Program-made: the position numbers and the translations under genes
DNA from: Edolisoma coerulescens
Taxonomy: Eukaryota > Chordata > Aves > Passeriformes > Campephagidae
Assembly (NCBI GenBank): GCA_013397115.1
Contig: VWZW01002677.1
Coordinates: forward strand, 124,001 to 188,000
Reading direction: 5' to 3'
Length of the DNA stretch: 64,000 nucleotides
Notes under the pieces: generated by a model
Told to the model about the DNA's origin: nothing
Seen by the model: only the letters and a program-made list of their open reading frames with translations
Database searches by the model: none
Shown here: one piece after another, positions 52,001 through 62,217 of the stretch
Layout: each line of letters opens with the position of its first letter
Position numbering within the stretch: the stretch's first letter is position 1

Positions 52001-52510
52001 TCCCCTGAGTCCTTAATCACAATTTTGGGATGGTTCAGAGCTGACCCCAGACTGTGCCCCTCACACGAGGCAGAGGGGAAGGTGAACTGCAGTGGTGCTG
52101 CTTTTGAAACAGCTGTAACCACGCTGATGTGAGGATTGATTTAGGAGCATCATTCTTAAAGATCATCAGGTTTTGGTTGTGTTCACCAGAGCAAGAGCAA
52201 TTTCCAGCTCACAGATGCAGGGACCTGTGTAGGTTATTTCAGGTTTCAGTGAACCTTCTACATTTTGTTGTTAAGAGATTTTTTTTCCCCCCTTTTTCAT
52301 TTCTGAGTAATAGAGGCTCCACTTGCGAGAACTTGATTCACATCTTGTCTTGCCCTGCAGGGGTTTGTGGAGAAGGGCTGAACTAAAACCCAGAGAGAGA
52401 CTTTCTTAGAAGCGTGACATCAAAGAAATCAGAGAGAAAAAAAATATTTGTGTGATCATCATCTTCTTTTGGATTACTGTGGAAAAAAAAACCAAGGAGT
52501 TTGATTTTTA

Positions 52511-52918
52511 GAGGGATGGAGCACCTTTCCCACAAGGAAAGGATTGGGTTTGTTCAGCCTAGAAAAGACTTCAGGCTGCCCTGAGTGTGGCCTTCCAGTA
52601 CCTGAAGGGAGCCTTCGAGATGGAGAGAAGCTCTTTACAAGAGCGTAGTGACAGGACAAGGGGGAATGGCTTCAAACTGAGAGAGGGGAGGCTCAGATCA
52701 GACAGTGGGAAGGAATTCCTCCCTGTGAGGGTGGGCAGGCCCTGGCACAGGGTGCCCAGAGCAGCTGTGGCTGCCCCTGGATCCCTGGCAGTGCCCAAGG
52801 CCAGGCTGGACACTGGGGCTTGGAGCAGCCTGGGAGAGTGGGAGGTGTCCCTGCCATGGCAGGGGTGGCACTGGGTGATTGAGGTCCCTTCCCACCCAGG
52901 CCATTCTGTGATTCCATG
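52511..52918 (+). mobile_element. CR1 LINE, 5'-truncated 3' end
   Basis: About 400 bases follow the familiar avian CR1 3' region in order: gatggagcacctttcccaca, gttcagcctagaaaagactt, ccagtacctgaagggagcc, gtgacaggacaagggggaat, ctgtgagggtgggcaggccc, tgcccagagcagctgtggct, gtgtccctgccatggcaggg and ccattctgtgattccatg. The orientation is the same as the host gene. The element lacks its reverse transcriptase region, as most genomic CR1 copies do, so it cannot move by itself. It is moderately diverged with small indels. The open frames on the opposite strand here are by-products. Confidence 0.93.
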
Positions 52919-54621
52919 GGTTTTGCCCATTTCCACTGGTTTGCTCCTCGGTATCTTCGGTATTTGAATGTGACAGTGAGACACCACCCCCCCTCTGAGA
53001 TCCCTGCCAAGGCAAACACCCTGATAGACCACTGTAAACCTGAATTTTCACTGAGCAGGGAAAATCTCCAGGGAGCATTTTCTGGCTGAAGGACTCAGGG
53101 AGGGAAAGGAGTGAAAGAAAGCCTTGAGCTGCTGAGAAATACTGATTTCAGAGCAACTTTAAATCTGAAAAGCTTCCTCGGCTCCCCTCCTCCTGCAGAA
53201 CTGTGAGCCACCTGCAGCCAGAGAAAAGGATGTCTGTTGGAGAAATCAGGAAATAAGGTCCATGCATTTTGGACATGAATGTACCTGATGAGGAAATCAC
53301 TTCTAAACTGCTCCATTTACCACACAGATTATTCCTATTTCAGGAATACCCTGTGAAGAATGCCTGTACATGGCTCCTTTGGGGATGAGGGGCGATAGGA
53401 CCTCTTTTGTAGGAATTATCTGGAGCTTTCAAGCTGTTCCAGCGCACAGAACTCTTTTGTTTCTGTAATTGATGCTGTCCAGTCAGGGAAAAGAAATGTG
53501 TCTTTGGCTGCAAAAGGAAAAACACTCCAGAGCTGCATCATATTTCCTAGGAACTGTAACACCATAGCAACAGTTGTCTTTCAGTGCTGCTGCATCCCTT
53601 AATGGCCCTCAGATTGCTGAGCAAGCCACAAGTTCTGCCATAAAACTCCCCATACGTGAACTGGTACAGTTGGCAGACAATTACAGCAAAAATCTACATA
53701 CACAACACATCTTTTTGTCTGTGTTTATGTTTTCTCACAACCACATGGCACATTGTTTCTCTCCTTTAAAAGGAATTTTAATGGGGAGTTTATTGGTGGA
53801 ACTGCTTCGGTTTGATAATCTCTAATGTTTGGGTGGGAAATTTTATTGTGTGTGTGTAAAATAATAGAAAATCCCAAACATATGAGAAAGGATTAGGTTT
53901 TTATTAGATAAAGTTGCTGTAAAAAAATTAGGAAAAGATATTGTTCCTTTTAGTATTTTTTTATAATAAGTGAATATTTTGAATGAGTTTTCAGCTTGGA
54001 AATTAATTAATAGTGAATAGAGATTGAAATAAAAACACAGTATTTCAAGCATCAAAATTAAAACTTTTTGACTGACTATTTTTTTCCCCCAGTTTATGTT
54101 CAGTTTATGAAAATGTCAAGTCTGTCCAAAATCAAGTCAGGAAAAATGTTTGAAAATTCTTCCAGGATGAGAAAGCTTTTTCCTGCCTAGCTCTGTTCTA
54201 CTTATTATGTATTAATACTGCTTGGCTCCCTTTGCTGGGTGTGGCTTTTTTGTCCTTCTTTTATGAGAACTTGCATGGAAAATTAAAGCACACTCTGATT
54301 AATTTGAATGGCCAAACCATGCTGTCCCTCTTGCATTGACTCCGTCCAGGTTTAACAGAGATCCTGGTGGAGAGCACTGCCGAGCCGCAGTTTAAACGTT
54401 CATAAAAATTGAATTACCTCTAAAAAGATGCCTGTAGATAAAAACAGAGGCTGAGATAAGAGGTTTGCCCTCCTGCTGCTCACTCTGGGTCTTTTCTGGG
54501 GTTTTCCATTCCGTGGGTGTCAGCCCAGCTCCTCCAGGAAGGGCTGAGAGCGCTGTGCATTAAACAGGGCAGGTGGGCTGTGAGTGCCCTGAGGTTTGTG
54601 GCTCACCCGGGTCTGCCAGCC

Positions 54622-54817
54622 CTGGGCTGGGCAGGGCTGGGGTGTTCCCTCAGGGGTGGGAATGAGCATCCAGGGACCCTGCGAGCTGTGCCAGCTCCCG
54701 GGGCTGGGCAGGGCTGGGGCGTTCCCTCAGGGATGGGAATGACCGCAGAGAGCATCCCGGGGCTGGGCAGGGCTGGGGTGTTCCCTCAGGGATGGGAATG
54801 ACCGCAGAGAGCATCCC
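54622..54817. repeat. 59-bp tandem repeat, 2 near-identical copies plus one diverged
   Basis: Two adjacent 59-bp copies (about 54700-54758 and 54759-54817) carry ggggctgggcagggctgggg, then gttccctcagggatgggaat and gaccgcagagagcatcc. They differ at one base. A related, more diverged copy starts at about 54622. The region is GC-rich and forms the left part of the cluster upstream of the TM1 exon. Confidence 0.94.
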
Positions 54818-54938
54818 GGGGCTCTGCCAGCCCCCCGCGCTGACCCCGCGTGTGTTCGGCCCCGGGCTGGGCCCCTCCAAGGCACGGAACCAGCTCGTCC
54901 TGGGGGATGCCGGGCTGGGACACGAGAGGGGACCGAGT

Positions 54939-55022
54939 GCCCCGGGCATGAGGGTGCCCGGGCTGTGCCCCGGGCATGAGGGTGCCCCGGCTGTGCCCCG
55001 GGCATGAGGGTGCCCCGGCTGT
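54939..55022. repeat. 28-bp tandem repeat, 3 copies
   Basis: Three exact-period units begin at 54939, 54967 and 54995. Each is gccccgggcatgagggtgcc followed by about eight bases (cgggctgt or ccggctgt). The second and third units are identical, so the expansion is recent. Confidence 0.97.
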
Positions 55023-55156
55023 GCCGCTGAGTTCGGAGCCGGCTCCGCGCTGCCCTGACCGGGAGCATCAGCAGGGTGCGGGGGGCTGAGCCGTGGTTTC
55101 TGCAATGTGAGACGTCAATTAATGGCTTTTGTCTCGGTTTTTCCCTCTGTGCACAG

Positions 55157-55260
55157 CTGACACGGGAACACCAGGTGGCCCTCTCCTCCATCACTTACAT
55201 CGGCTGCGCCCTGTCCATCTTCTGCCTGACGATCACGCTGGTCACATTCGCTGTGTTGTC
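55157..55260 (+). CDS. ADGRD1: ADGRD1 coding exon: first transmembrane helix
   Basis: A 104-nt exon following ctgtgcacag. It begins on a whole codon and reads [17 protein letters not shown] then ALSIFCLTITLVTFAVL, plus two bases of a serine codon before the donor gtgagt. The uninterrupted hydrophobic stretch of over 20 residues is TM1 of the class B2 seven-helix domain. Human ADGRD1, as I recall it, reads [20 protein letters not shown] in the same position, so the match is ungapped with conservative changes. It follows the tethered-agonist exon in correct phase. The acceptor lies about 80 bases beyond a CpG-rich repeat cluster. Confidence 0.97.
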
Positions 55261-57762
55261 GTGAGTAATCTTAACTTAATCCCTGCTGAGCAGCCAGCAG
55301 GCAGAAAGGCAAGCAGTGCATTCCAGGGTAGGATCCCTTCGAGTGCTCAGGATAAAACAAAGACTATTAATTCTACAACCTTCCTTAATTAGATTCTGCT
55401 CGTGTATTTGTAACACTTGGCTGGTTATTTCTAAATGACTTTCATGTCCTGAAATGGGATGGTCTTTACACAGCAAGCTATTTCCATCCCATGAGACATT
55501 TTTAATTTTTTTTTTTAAACTGTCCAGACTTTGCTGTAGCTCAGGAATCTCACAAAGAGGCTTGGAGGAGGTCTTGGTCTGGAGCTCACACCAGCACAAT
55601 GTGAACAGGGACTGCAGGATCACCCTCACACCTTTGGGTTGCCTGGAGTGTACAGCAGCATTTCCTGCTTGTCCCCTGTCCTGCCTGCCAGGAGCAGCGT
55701 TTGTGAAGGAATGCCCAGTGAGGGAGTCTCGGTCAGCGCTGGCTGCCTGGCTTCTGTCTCACACAACTTTACACAGTTACCTCATACAGCCCACGTTTAT
55801 GTCCAAGTACCTTGCTGTTCTCCATTAGGTTGGTTTTCCAAAGTGTTGCTTTAGTGGGACGAAGGACTCTGCAAGCAATGTGAAATTCACTCCAGGGCTC
55901 GTGGTTAAAAACCTCTGGATCTCCTGCCCGGTGCAGCCCAGCCCCTGTGAGGGCTCTCTGTGCTGGGAAGGTTTCTGCCCCAGGGCACTCAGGGCCTTTA
56001 TTCCTGTTTATGTTTATGTTCCAGTAGTGACAAATGAGTTTGAGGCCCAGCTGGGTTTGATACAAACATTTCTGAAAAAAAAAGCTTTCATAAAGGTTTG
56101 TGTCTAAATAAAAACCAGAAAACCTGACTAAGGGTGAAGCAACTTGTCCAAGGTTGTGCAGCACTTCGGGAGCACAGCAAGGAGTGGGATTCTTGTCTCC
56201 TTTCACACACTAAACCATATTGTTCCCACTTAAGAGTTCAATTTTTGTTTTCTGTGCCTAAGCATGTATTTTGAACATCCTGCTAAGAGGCCAGCTTCTA
56301 GGGAAAAGGACTTGCTGCATCCCAGTAAACTGATTGCAATGCTTGTTTTTTTCCAGACCCCTTATTATTTCCAAGTTGAAAGATCTATGTTGGTCATACT
56401 TGGATTAAGAGCATAACATGTGGCAAAATCCACTCTAAATAAGTCCAACATCTGCCTATCTGGCATTGTGCTGTTGGCATGTTTAGGCTAAGGGGAATGA
56501 TCTGCTCCATTTTAGCCTGAGTGCAAAACTGTGTGTTGGAGAGTTTAGAAAGGAAAAAGGAGCAAAAGGAGGAGGTGTTGCTGCAGCAGGGCTGGAAACT
56601 CCTCAGGAAACTGGAGGCAAACAGAAGACTTGGAGGAGAGCTTGGAGCCAGCTGACTGTCACAGGGTTCAGCACCCCCCCTACAGACAGCATCCTTCAAA
56701 CTGCCAATTAAAAATAATTTGATTATCTTTTCATGGAGAGCAGGATCTCGTTAAGCAGCTGAAGTGAAATTTTGCAATGTGGTGTTAGATGACTGTGACG
56801 TAAGTGGAGAAGAATCTGATCTGGCAAGTTCTTTGCTGCTCCATGTCCTGGCAGTGGCAGCCCCTCCCAGGAGGGCAGTGACCCCTGCTCCCCCCCTGGG
56901 TAACTCAGTTCCAGCTGGTGACACACGGAGCTCCTCATCGGAGAGCCACTGGCACCGGGCAGTGCATCCCTGAGTTACTTTTTGGGCTCTTGCTGCTTCT
57001 TGTCTTCTCCCTCTCCATCCCCTTTGCAGGGAGCAGTGCAGCAGGCAGCGTGCACTGCCCGAGGAACCTGTTATCACCAGGGCTGTTTGTTTTTTAAAGA
57101 GAACAGAATTAAATGAAAGGCCTGAGATGTTCGGATCAATGTTTTTGTTTCTGTTTCTTATTTCTGGATGAGAACAGAAACACGAGGTCGGAAGACTTCC
57201 AGGAAAGCCTGTTCTTGTCAGACTTCCAGCTGGTTTTTGAAAAGCCCAGAGAGATGTGTTCAAGTGGTGTTGTAACCACGGTCAAGTCCCTGCCAAGACA
57301 GGCACTGCCCATCTGTATATGGAGATACAGTTCCTGTGCTCAGAAGTTATATTGGTGTAAATCAGAATTGGAACCAATGTTTTCACATTCCCTTATTTCT
57401 CATACAGGCAAATACCAGCAAAATAAACCCAGGAACTGTGGCACAGTGTGGGCTGAGCGCTGCCAGCTGCCGTGTGCTCTCTGTCAGGTGCAGGTCTGAC
57501 CTCCTTGGCAACACAGCACCCTCAGGATCAAACCCTGATCCTGTTAGTATTCTGTCACTGGTCATCAGCTTGCTCTCGTGCAAATCAGTCTTCTGCAGCC
57601 CTCAGTCAGGTACCACCCCGTCCTGGGGGAAGGAGAGCTCCAAAAGTCACCGTGGTAACCCCACCAAAACCAAAAGCCAATTTAAATGCTTGCTGATGAA
57701 TCACAGATAGGATTCCTGCCTCTTGGAACCCTGCTTTATTCTCGTGCTCCTGTCTCTGCCAG
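55261..57762 (+). other. ADGRD1: ADGRD1 intron (2,502 bp)
   Basis: A phase-2 intron between gtgagt and ctctgccag that splits a serine codon in intracellular loop 1. No repeat family, RNA gene or motif is recognised. Open frames inside it have no recognisable product. Confidence 0.9.
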
Positions 57763-57874
57763 GTCTGTCAGCACCATCCGCAACCAGCGCTACCACATCC
57801 ACGCCAACCTGTCCTTCGCCGTGCTGCTGGCCCAGATCCTGCTGCTCACCAGCTTCCAGTTCAGCCCCGGAACC
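57763..57874 (+). CDS. ADGRD1: ADGRD1 coding exon: intracellular loop 1 and second helix
   Basis: A 112-nt exon whose first base completes the split serine codon. It reads SVSTIRNQRYHIHANLSF, then AVLLAQILLLTSFQ and FSPGT, and ends on a whole codon before gtaagt. The basic, polar stretch up to HIHANLS is intracellular loop 1 and the start of TM2. The remainder is the TM2 hydrophobic core and the beginning of extracellular loop 1. The stretch STIRNQRYHIHANLSFAVL is identical to human as I recall it, which places this among the best conserved parts of the receptor in the window. The NLS triplet lies in the membrane and is not expected to be glycosylated. Confidence 0.98.
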
Positions 57875-60125
57875 GTAAGTCCCAGAAAGGGTGACACTGT
57901 TTTGGGGGGCAGCTCCGTGCAATGAATGCCACGTGCCACGTGCAGGAAGCATCTTCCCTGTGAGATCTGTTTTTAACATGCCTTAGCCAAAAAATGCCAT
58001 CCTGCTACAGGGGGAGCTCCTTATGCAGAGTACCAGGATCTAAACCATTAAAACTGGCATCTAAAGCAGCTGGGTTAGATTAAGACAAATAGGCCGAGTT
58101 AACAGTATCGCATACCAGTAAAACCAATTTCTTTCCACTGTTGTGTTTAAAAAATGCAATTTAAAGTAGTGTAAGGTATTTGCTGGGAAGTCCCACCTGA
58201 AGAGCAGAAACAAAACCTGATTTTACAATAAACTTCCAGGGTGCTCTGTGTTTGTGCTGGTAAAAACTTGGCTGCTTTGATGAGCAGCTGTTGCTCCATA
58301 CTACTTTTCAGAAGCAGCCAATGGTTTTTATTATTGGGGGGTGGGACGGTGTTTCTGTTTATTCTCAGTACAAGTAAATATGGGGTTTGCACGTTCTTCA
58401 TTTTGCCAATACAACAGCTACCTGAATTTATATTCAGCTCAAATGGGATCCCTTGAATTTCTGTTAAGTTTATAAATAACTGTGCTGCCTGGTTTGCCCA
58501 GGCAGTTATTACCTGAGGATCTAAGAGCCCTTTGGAAAACTAAGTTCGTACTCTTTTGCTGTTTAACATTCAGGTGGGTCCTGAATGAGTCACGCGATGT
58601 GCAAGGGAGAAAATGGTAGGGAATGGTTTAGAAGGAAAATGAAATGGAGACATTGGAGAGCAGCAGCAGATGAAACTGAAGACAGTAGAAACCAGGCATG
58701 AAAATAATCCTCTTTAAGTATAGAGCTAAAACCCTGCTGAAAGGACATAGGCTCGAGGGCAATAAAAGGTTCACTCAGTGTAACAGTGTGTCGTGTTCTC
58801 ACAGTTTTTTCTTTTTCATCCATTCCAAATTTTCAGACAATTCAGCTGAGTCACTTCAGGTGATGCCTCTTTACACCCTATCAAGGCCAGCATCGCCTTC
58901 AGTCTTTTAAAGAGCTGTGAAAGACCGGTTGTGTTTCCCGGTCTGGGTTGGATGCGGGCAGAGCCCGGGCTGTCCGGGGGCCGGTCCCGGTGTCACCTGC
59001 ATTTGTGGTGTCCCTTGCTCCCCCCCAGAGCTTCGGCTTGTTCAGTCAGCCTTTGAGACCCTCACACAGACGGAAGCTGCAGGTTAGCAGGTGCATATTT
59101 TCTCTTAAACCTGTTCCAAACCTACTTTGGTGAAACGGGGACAGTAGCACAAGAAAGCAAGACCTGTTCTGCACCCCAGGCTTTGCGAAATGAAATGCTT
59201 CCCAGAACCCACGGGTCTTTTAGCCCTGCCGCCTCTATAACAGCTGTAATCGTGTGGGATAACACTGTAAAGATCCTAAAGTTGATAAACGTGATGTAAA
59301 CACTGTCTGCTGGGCTTTTATTTTTATGCTTTGTCCTCTTGGAGTCCGGGGGGGTTGTAATTCATCCTTTTATTAGTCTGCTGTCCTTACCTACTCCTGC
59401 TCTGCTCTCGCTGGCTTTGACAGCAGCTTAAATACCTTTAATCGCAGCTTTAATTGAACTGCTAAAAGGTTGTTTGCAAAGAGAGGGAGGCAGTATTTAC
59501 ACTGGAAGGTGTGAGTTTGTAATCTGCTGCCTCTGCCGGGGCTGGGTGTGTCCGTGCCGAGCCGTTTGTCGGTGCCCTTGCAGGACCCTTCGGGTACCCC
59601 TTGCTCCAGGCAATGCGGGAATTGAGCCGTAGGGAACGGCCCCAAAACCCGGAGCTGAGCCGGCATCGCCCCCCTTGCGCGGCTGCTTTGAGCCTCCCCA
59701 TCCTTTTCCCGTCTCTGTCTCAGGGATATTTCGGGTTTGGTTACAGATAGGGCATACAGCATTCCCTGGTATTTTCAGATGTGTAACTTAATGATTTACA
59801 ATTCATACCACAGCAATTTTTCTTTAGATTACTAAAGCCTTCCAACCACCTGAGTGTGTTTGTGCGGGAAACTGGAATATCATTGAGACATAGGAAAATG
59901 AAAAATTGAGGTAAAATATGTTAGCCAGCACTGGGTTTTTTCCAGCACAACCAGAAAATTTAATGTCTCTGCTATCTGCAGTTCTGGACCAGGCTATTGA
60001 ACTCTTTCTCACTCAATACTCCTGCCTGGCATTGCTGGAAACTTCCAAGTGGAGAGGTGAAAGGAGCTGCTTCTCTTTGTGATGTATGTATAAATTCACC
60101 TGTCTGTTTTAAGACTGTCCTCAGT

Positions 60126-60139
60126 AAAAAAAAAAAAAA
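60126..60139. repeat. Poly-A tract (14 nt)
   Basis: Fourteen A following tcagt. No element body is recognised upstream, so it is treated as a simple homopolymer. Confidence 0.8.
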
Positions 60140-61262
60140 GACAAATATTCTCTGAGAGGCCTTTCTGAGAGTCTGCTTTACTTTCTCAACAACAATAATA
60201 TGATAGACCTCTCTGCTGGCTGGGCTGCGTTTTCCATTTTCAAAGACTCTCGAGTTGTCAACTCTAAGAGTAACAGTAACAAGATCTGCCTTTTTACAAG
60301 TGTTCTGCTAAAAGTAGGGTGTTTCACATGGTGCAGCAAGAGAGAGACATGCTTGGGGTTGGTATGGAAAGGCTCAGCTTTTCAGTGCTTTTATGGAAGG
60401 CAATTTTGCCATTTAAGAGTAACTTCTAAGCAATAATTAAGGCAAAAAAAATTCAGAATGAGCAGCAACTTTGCTATGGATTTTATGTACAAATCTGCAA
60501 GTAGGTATTATACAAAATTATATACAGACCAGCCTCCTGCTGCTTCACTGTGGGTTATTTTTCCGCTGTTTTGTGATTCATATTGTTTGGCTACTCAAAA
60601 GTTGGAAATTATCCATTTGACAGAAATAGCCTGTAAGTCAGCTTTATGTTGCATTTATATTTTTGTGGACTAAATCTTCTGGTAGAAATCAAAAGGCATT
60701 AAAATAGATTTTATAGCCTTATGATAAAATTAACTGGAAAGGCTTTTACAGCTTTTGTCAATAAGCTAATCTGGTTTAATAATATGTCACTGAACTTTGT
60801 GAAATACTAAACCACACACAGACCTCACTTACACGAATTAACCCCAAATTTATTGCTTTTGAATACATGTAGTGCCATTGGATTTGCATTAGAACGTCCT
60901 TGCACTGGTGCAAGTGAGACTGTGCAGGACAGCCCCCATTTTCATTATACTACCAAGTCCCCACATTTTCATTCTCATTAGAGTGCAAAATCCCAAATCA
61001 TCCACATGAAGAATGAAAAGCCAGCGCAGCGCAGCTCAGCTCAGCTCATGACGTCCGTCGAACGAACGATTGACATCTGAGGCAGCAAACTGGTTCCTAC
61101 TGGTGGTGCCCCCCAGCACAGACCCCACCTGCCCAGAGCCTGCCTGGGACTTGTCCAGCTGAGGAAGGCAAAAGTCCTCCCATTTCCATGGGCTGGATGC
61201 AAACAACCCCTGCTGTAGGGAATCCTGCAGGTGCCACAGAAGGGGTGTTACAGCCACAGAGC

Positions 61263-61334
61263 AGAACGTCCGTCACCACCAGCCTCAGAGCTTCCCCCAC
61301 CACCAGCCTCAGAACGTCCGTCACCACCAGCCTG
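61263..61334. repeat. 24-bp tandem repeat, 3 copies
   Basis: Three units of exactly 24 bp contain ccaccagcct. The first and third carry agaacgtccgtca and the middle one carries agagcttccccca. This is a small minisatellite whose codon-sized period (8 codons) keeps frames open on both strands. Confidence 0.93.
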
Positions 61335-61844
61335 CCCCACAATGAGAACTGGGACAGGGCTGGGACATTCCCAGGGCATGTTTGAGCTGTGTCTCTCTGG
61401 AACAGACCAAACGAGGTCATCTGGTGTGGGGTCAGCGCCGTCACCCCTGTCCAGCCACTGAGTGGTGGGCAGCCACTCGAGGGGAGACCTCCTCGGAAAG
61501 CAGTCGGTGGGGAAGGGAGTGGTGTGAGCGCCTGAGGGGGGGGGAGGGAGAGAGGATTCTGTTTTCCTGTTTGGGTAAGCCAGGCTGGTCGGAGGCTCAG
61601 AGAAAGTTGTGAACATGGCTGAGAGGAGCAACTCAAGGCCCGCGAGGGAGCAGGGTGCAGGTCAGCTCTGGTGCTCCACTTCCTCGACTCCCGTGTTTAC
61701 TACAGGCTCTGCAGCCAGGTGCAGACACTTCAGTTTTGATTTCCTAAATATTTTGTAGACTTCAGTGGGAGTATTGCTCCTACTGTTATAAATAAAAAAC
61801 ACATTTGAATTTCCACATCACATTTGGCAGTGTTGTTAGGGCGC

Positions 61845-61858
61845 TTTTTTTTTTTTTT
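61845..61858. repeat. Poly-T tract (14 nt)
   Basis: A run of fourteen T about 200 bases before the TM3 exon acceptor, too far to act as its polypyrimidine tract. Confidence 0.8.
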
Positions 61859-62063
61859 AAAGGTAAGAGGATTTGTTACTCTGAAGCTATCTGAAAATAC
61901 AGTAGAAAAATGAAATTGTCTAGTGCTTTCTCTTTAAGACAGTTTTACTTCAGTGATTTAGAATTTAGCATGTAAATGTCTATAGAAATTTTTTTAAAAA
62001 AATAGAAAACCAATGTGACTGTATCACAAAGAACTAATGTATTCATTTTTATTCTTAATTTAG

Positions 62064-62217
62064 CTGCCTTGCAAGATACTGGCCATTCTCCTTCATTTTT
62101 TCTTCCTGAGTGCATTTGCATGGATGCTGGTGGAAGGATTTCATCTTTACAGCATGGTGATCAAAGTATTTGGGTCAGAAGAAAGCAAGCACTTATATTA
62201 TTATGGAATTGGATGGG
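62064..62217 (+). CDS. ADGRD1: ADGRD1 coding exon: third helix and intracellular loop 2
   Basis: A 154-nt exon reading LPCKILAILLHFFFLSAF, then AWMLVEGFHLYSMVIKVF, then GSEESKHLYYYGIGWG with the last codon split before gtaagc. The cysteine at the start is the TM3 cysteine that normally pairs with extracellular loop 2. The aromatic-rich helix with WMLVEG is a hallmark of secretin-like and adhesion receptors. The polar stretch after KVF is intracellular loop 2, and GWG leads into TM4. Human ADGRD1, as I recall it, shares LLHYFFLSAFAWMLVEG and LYSMVIKVFGSE. TM4 and later exons lie beyond the window. Confidence 0.98.

Larger units (their letters stand above)
54600..55080. promoter_or_regulatory. 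CpG-rich block upstream of the TM1 exon
   Basis: A GC- and CpG-rich block made partly of the 59-bp and 28-bp tandem repeats, ending about 80 bases before the TM1 exon acceptor. Its composition could mark an internal promoter or a recombination-prone repeat cluster. No TATA box is seen. A read-through frame into the exon has no ATG, so a simple alternative start at this exon is not supported. Regulatory function is inference. Confidence 0.3.
43016..55156 (+). other. ADGRD1: ADGRD1 intron (12,141 bp)
   Basis: A phase-0 intron between gtgaga and ctgtgcacag, separating the tethered agonist from TM1. It contains a CR1 LINE copy at 52.5-52.9 kb and a GC-rich repeat cluster at 54.6-55.02 kb. A GC-moderate stretch at 46.0-46.55 kb is open in several frames but has no recognisable product. 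AT-rich segments at 47.0-47.55, 49.0-49.8 and 53.8-54.4 kb look single-copy. No RNA gene was recognised. Confidence 0.9.
57875..62063 (+). other. ADGRD1: ADGRD1 intron (4,189 bp)
   Basis: A phase-0 intron between gtaagt and cttaatttag. It contains a GC- and CpG-richer patch at about 59520-59700, a 14-A run at 60126, a 24-bp tandem repeat at 61263 and a 14-T run at 61845. A - strand open frame at 61097-61636 overlaps the repeat and is not recognised as a gene. The remainder is unremarkable, AT-rich in 60.4-61.0 kb. Confidence 0.9.

Noticed and set aside
52571..53078. Open frames on the - strand up to 153 aa
   Set aside because: They are antisense translations of the CR1 3' end, not genes.
55031..55156. 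Alternative first exon giving a helix-only receptor starting before TM1
   Set aside because: The sequence upstream of the TM1 acceptor is open and in frame back to a stop at 55028-55030. It contains no ATG, and the TM1 and TM2 exons have none either, so this start is not supported.
61097..61636. 179-codon - strand open frame
   Set aside because: It overlaps the 24-bp tandem repeat, has other open frames beside it and shows no recognisable domain.
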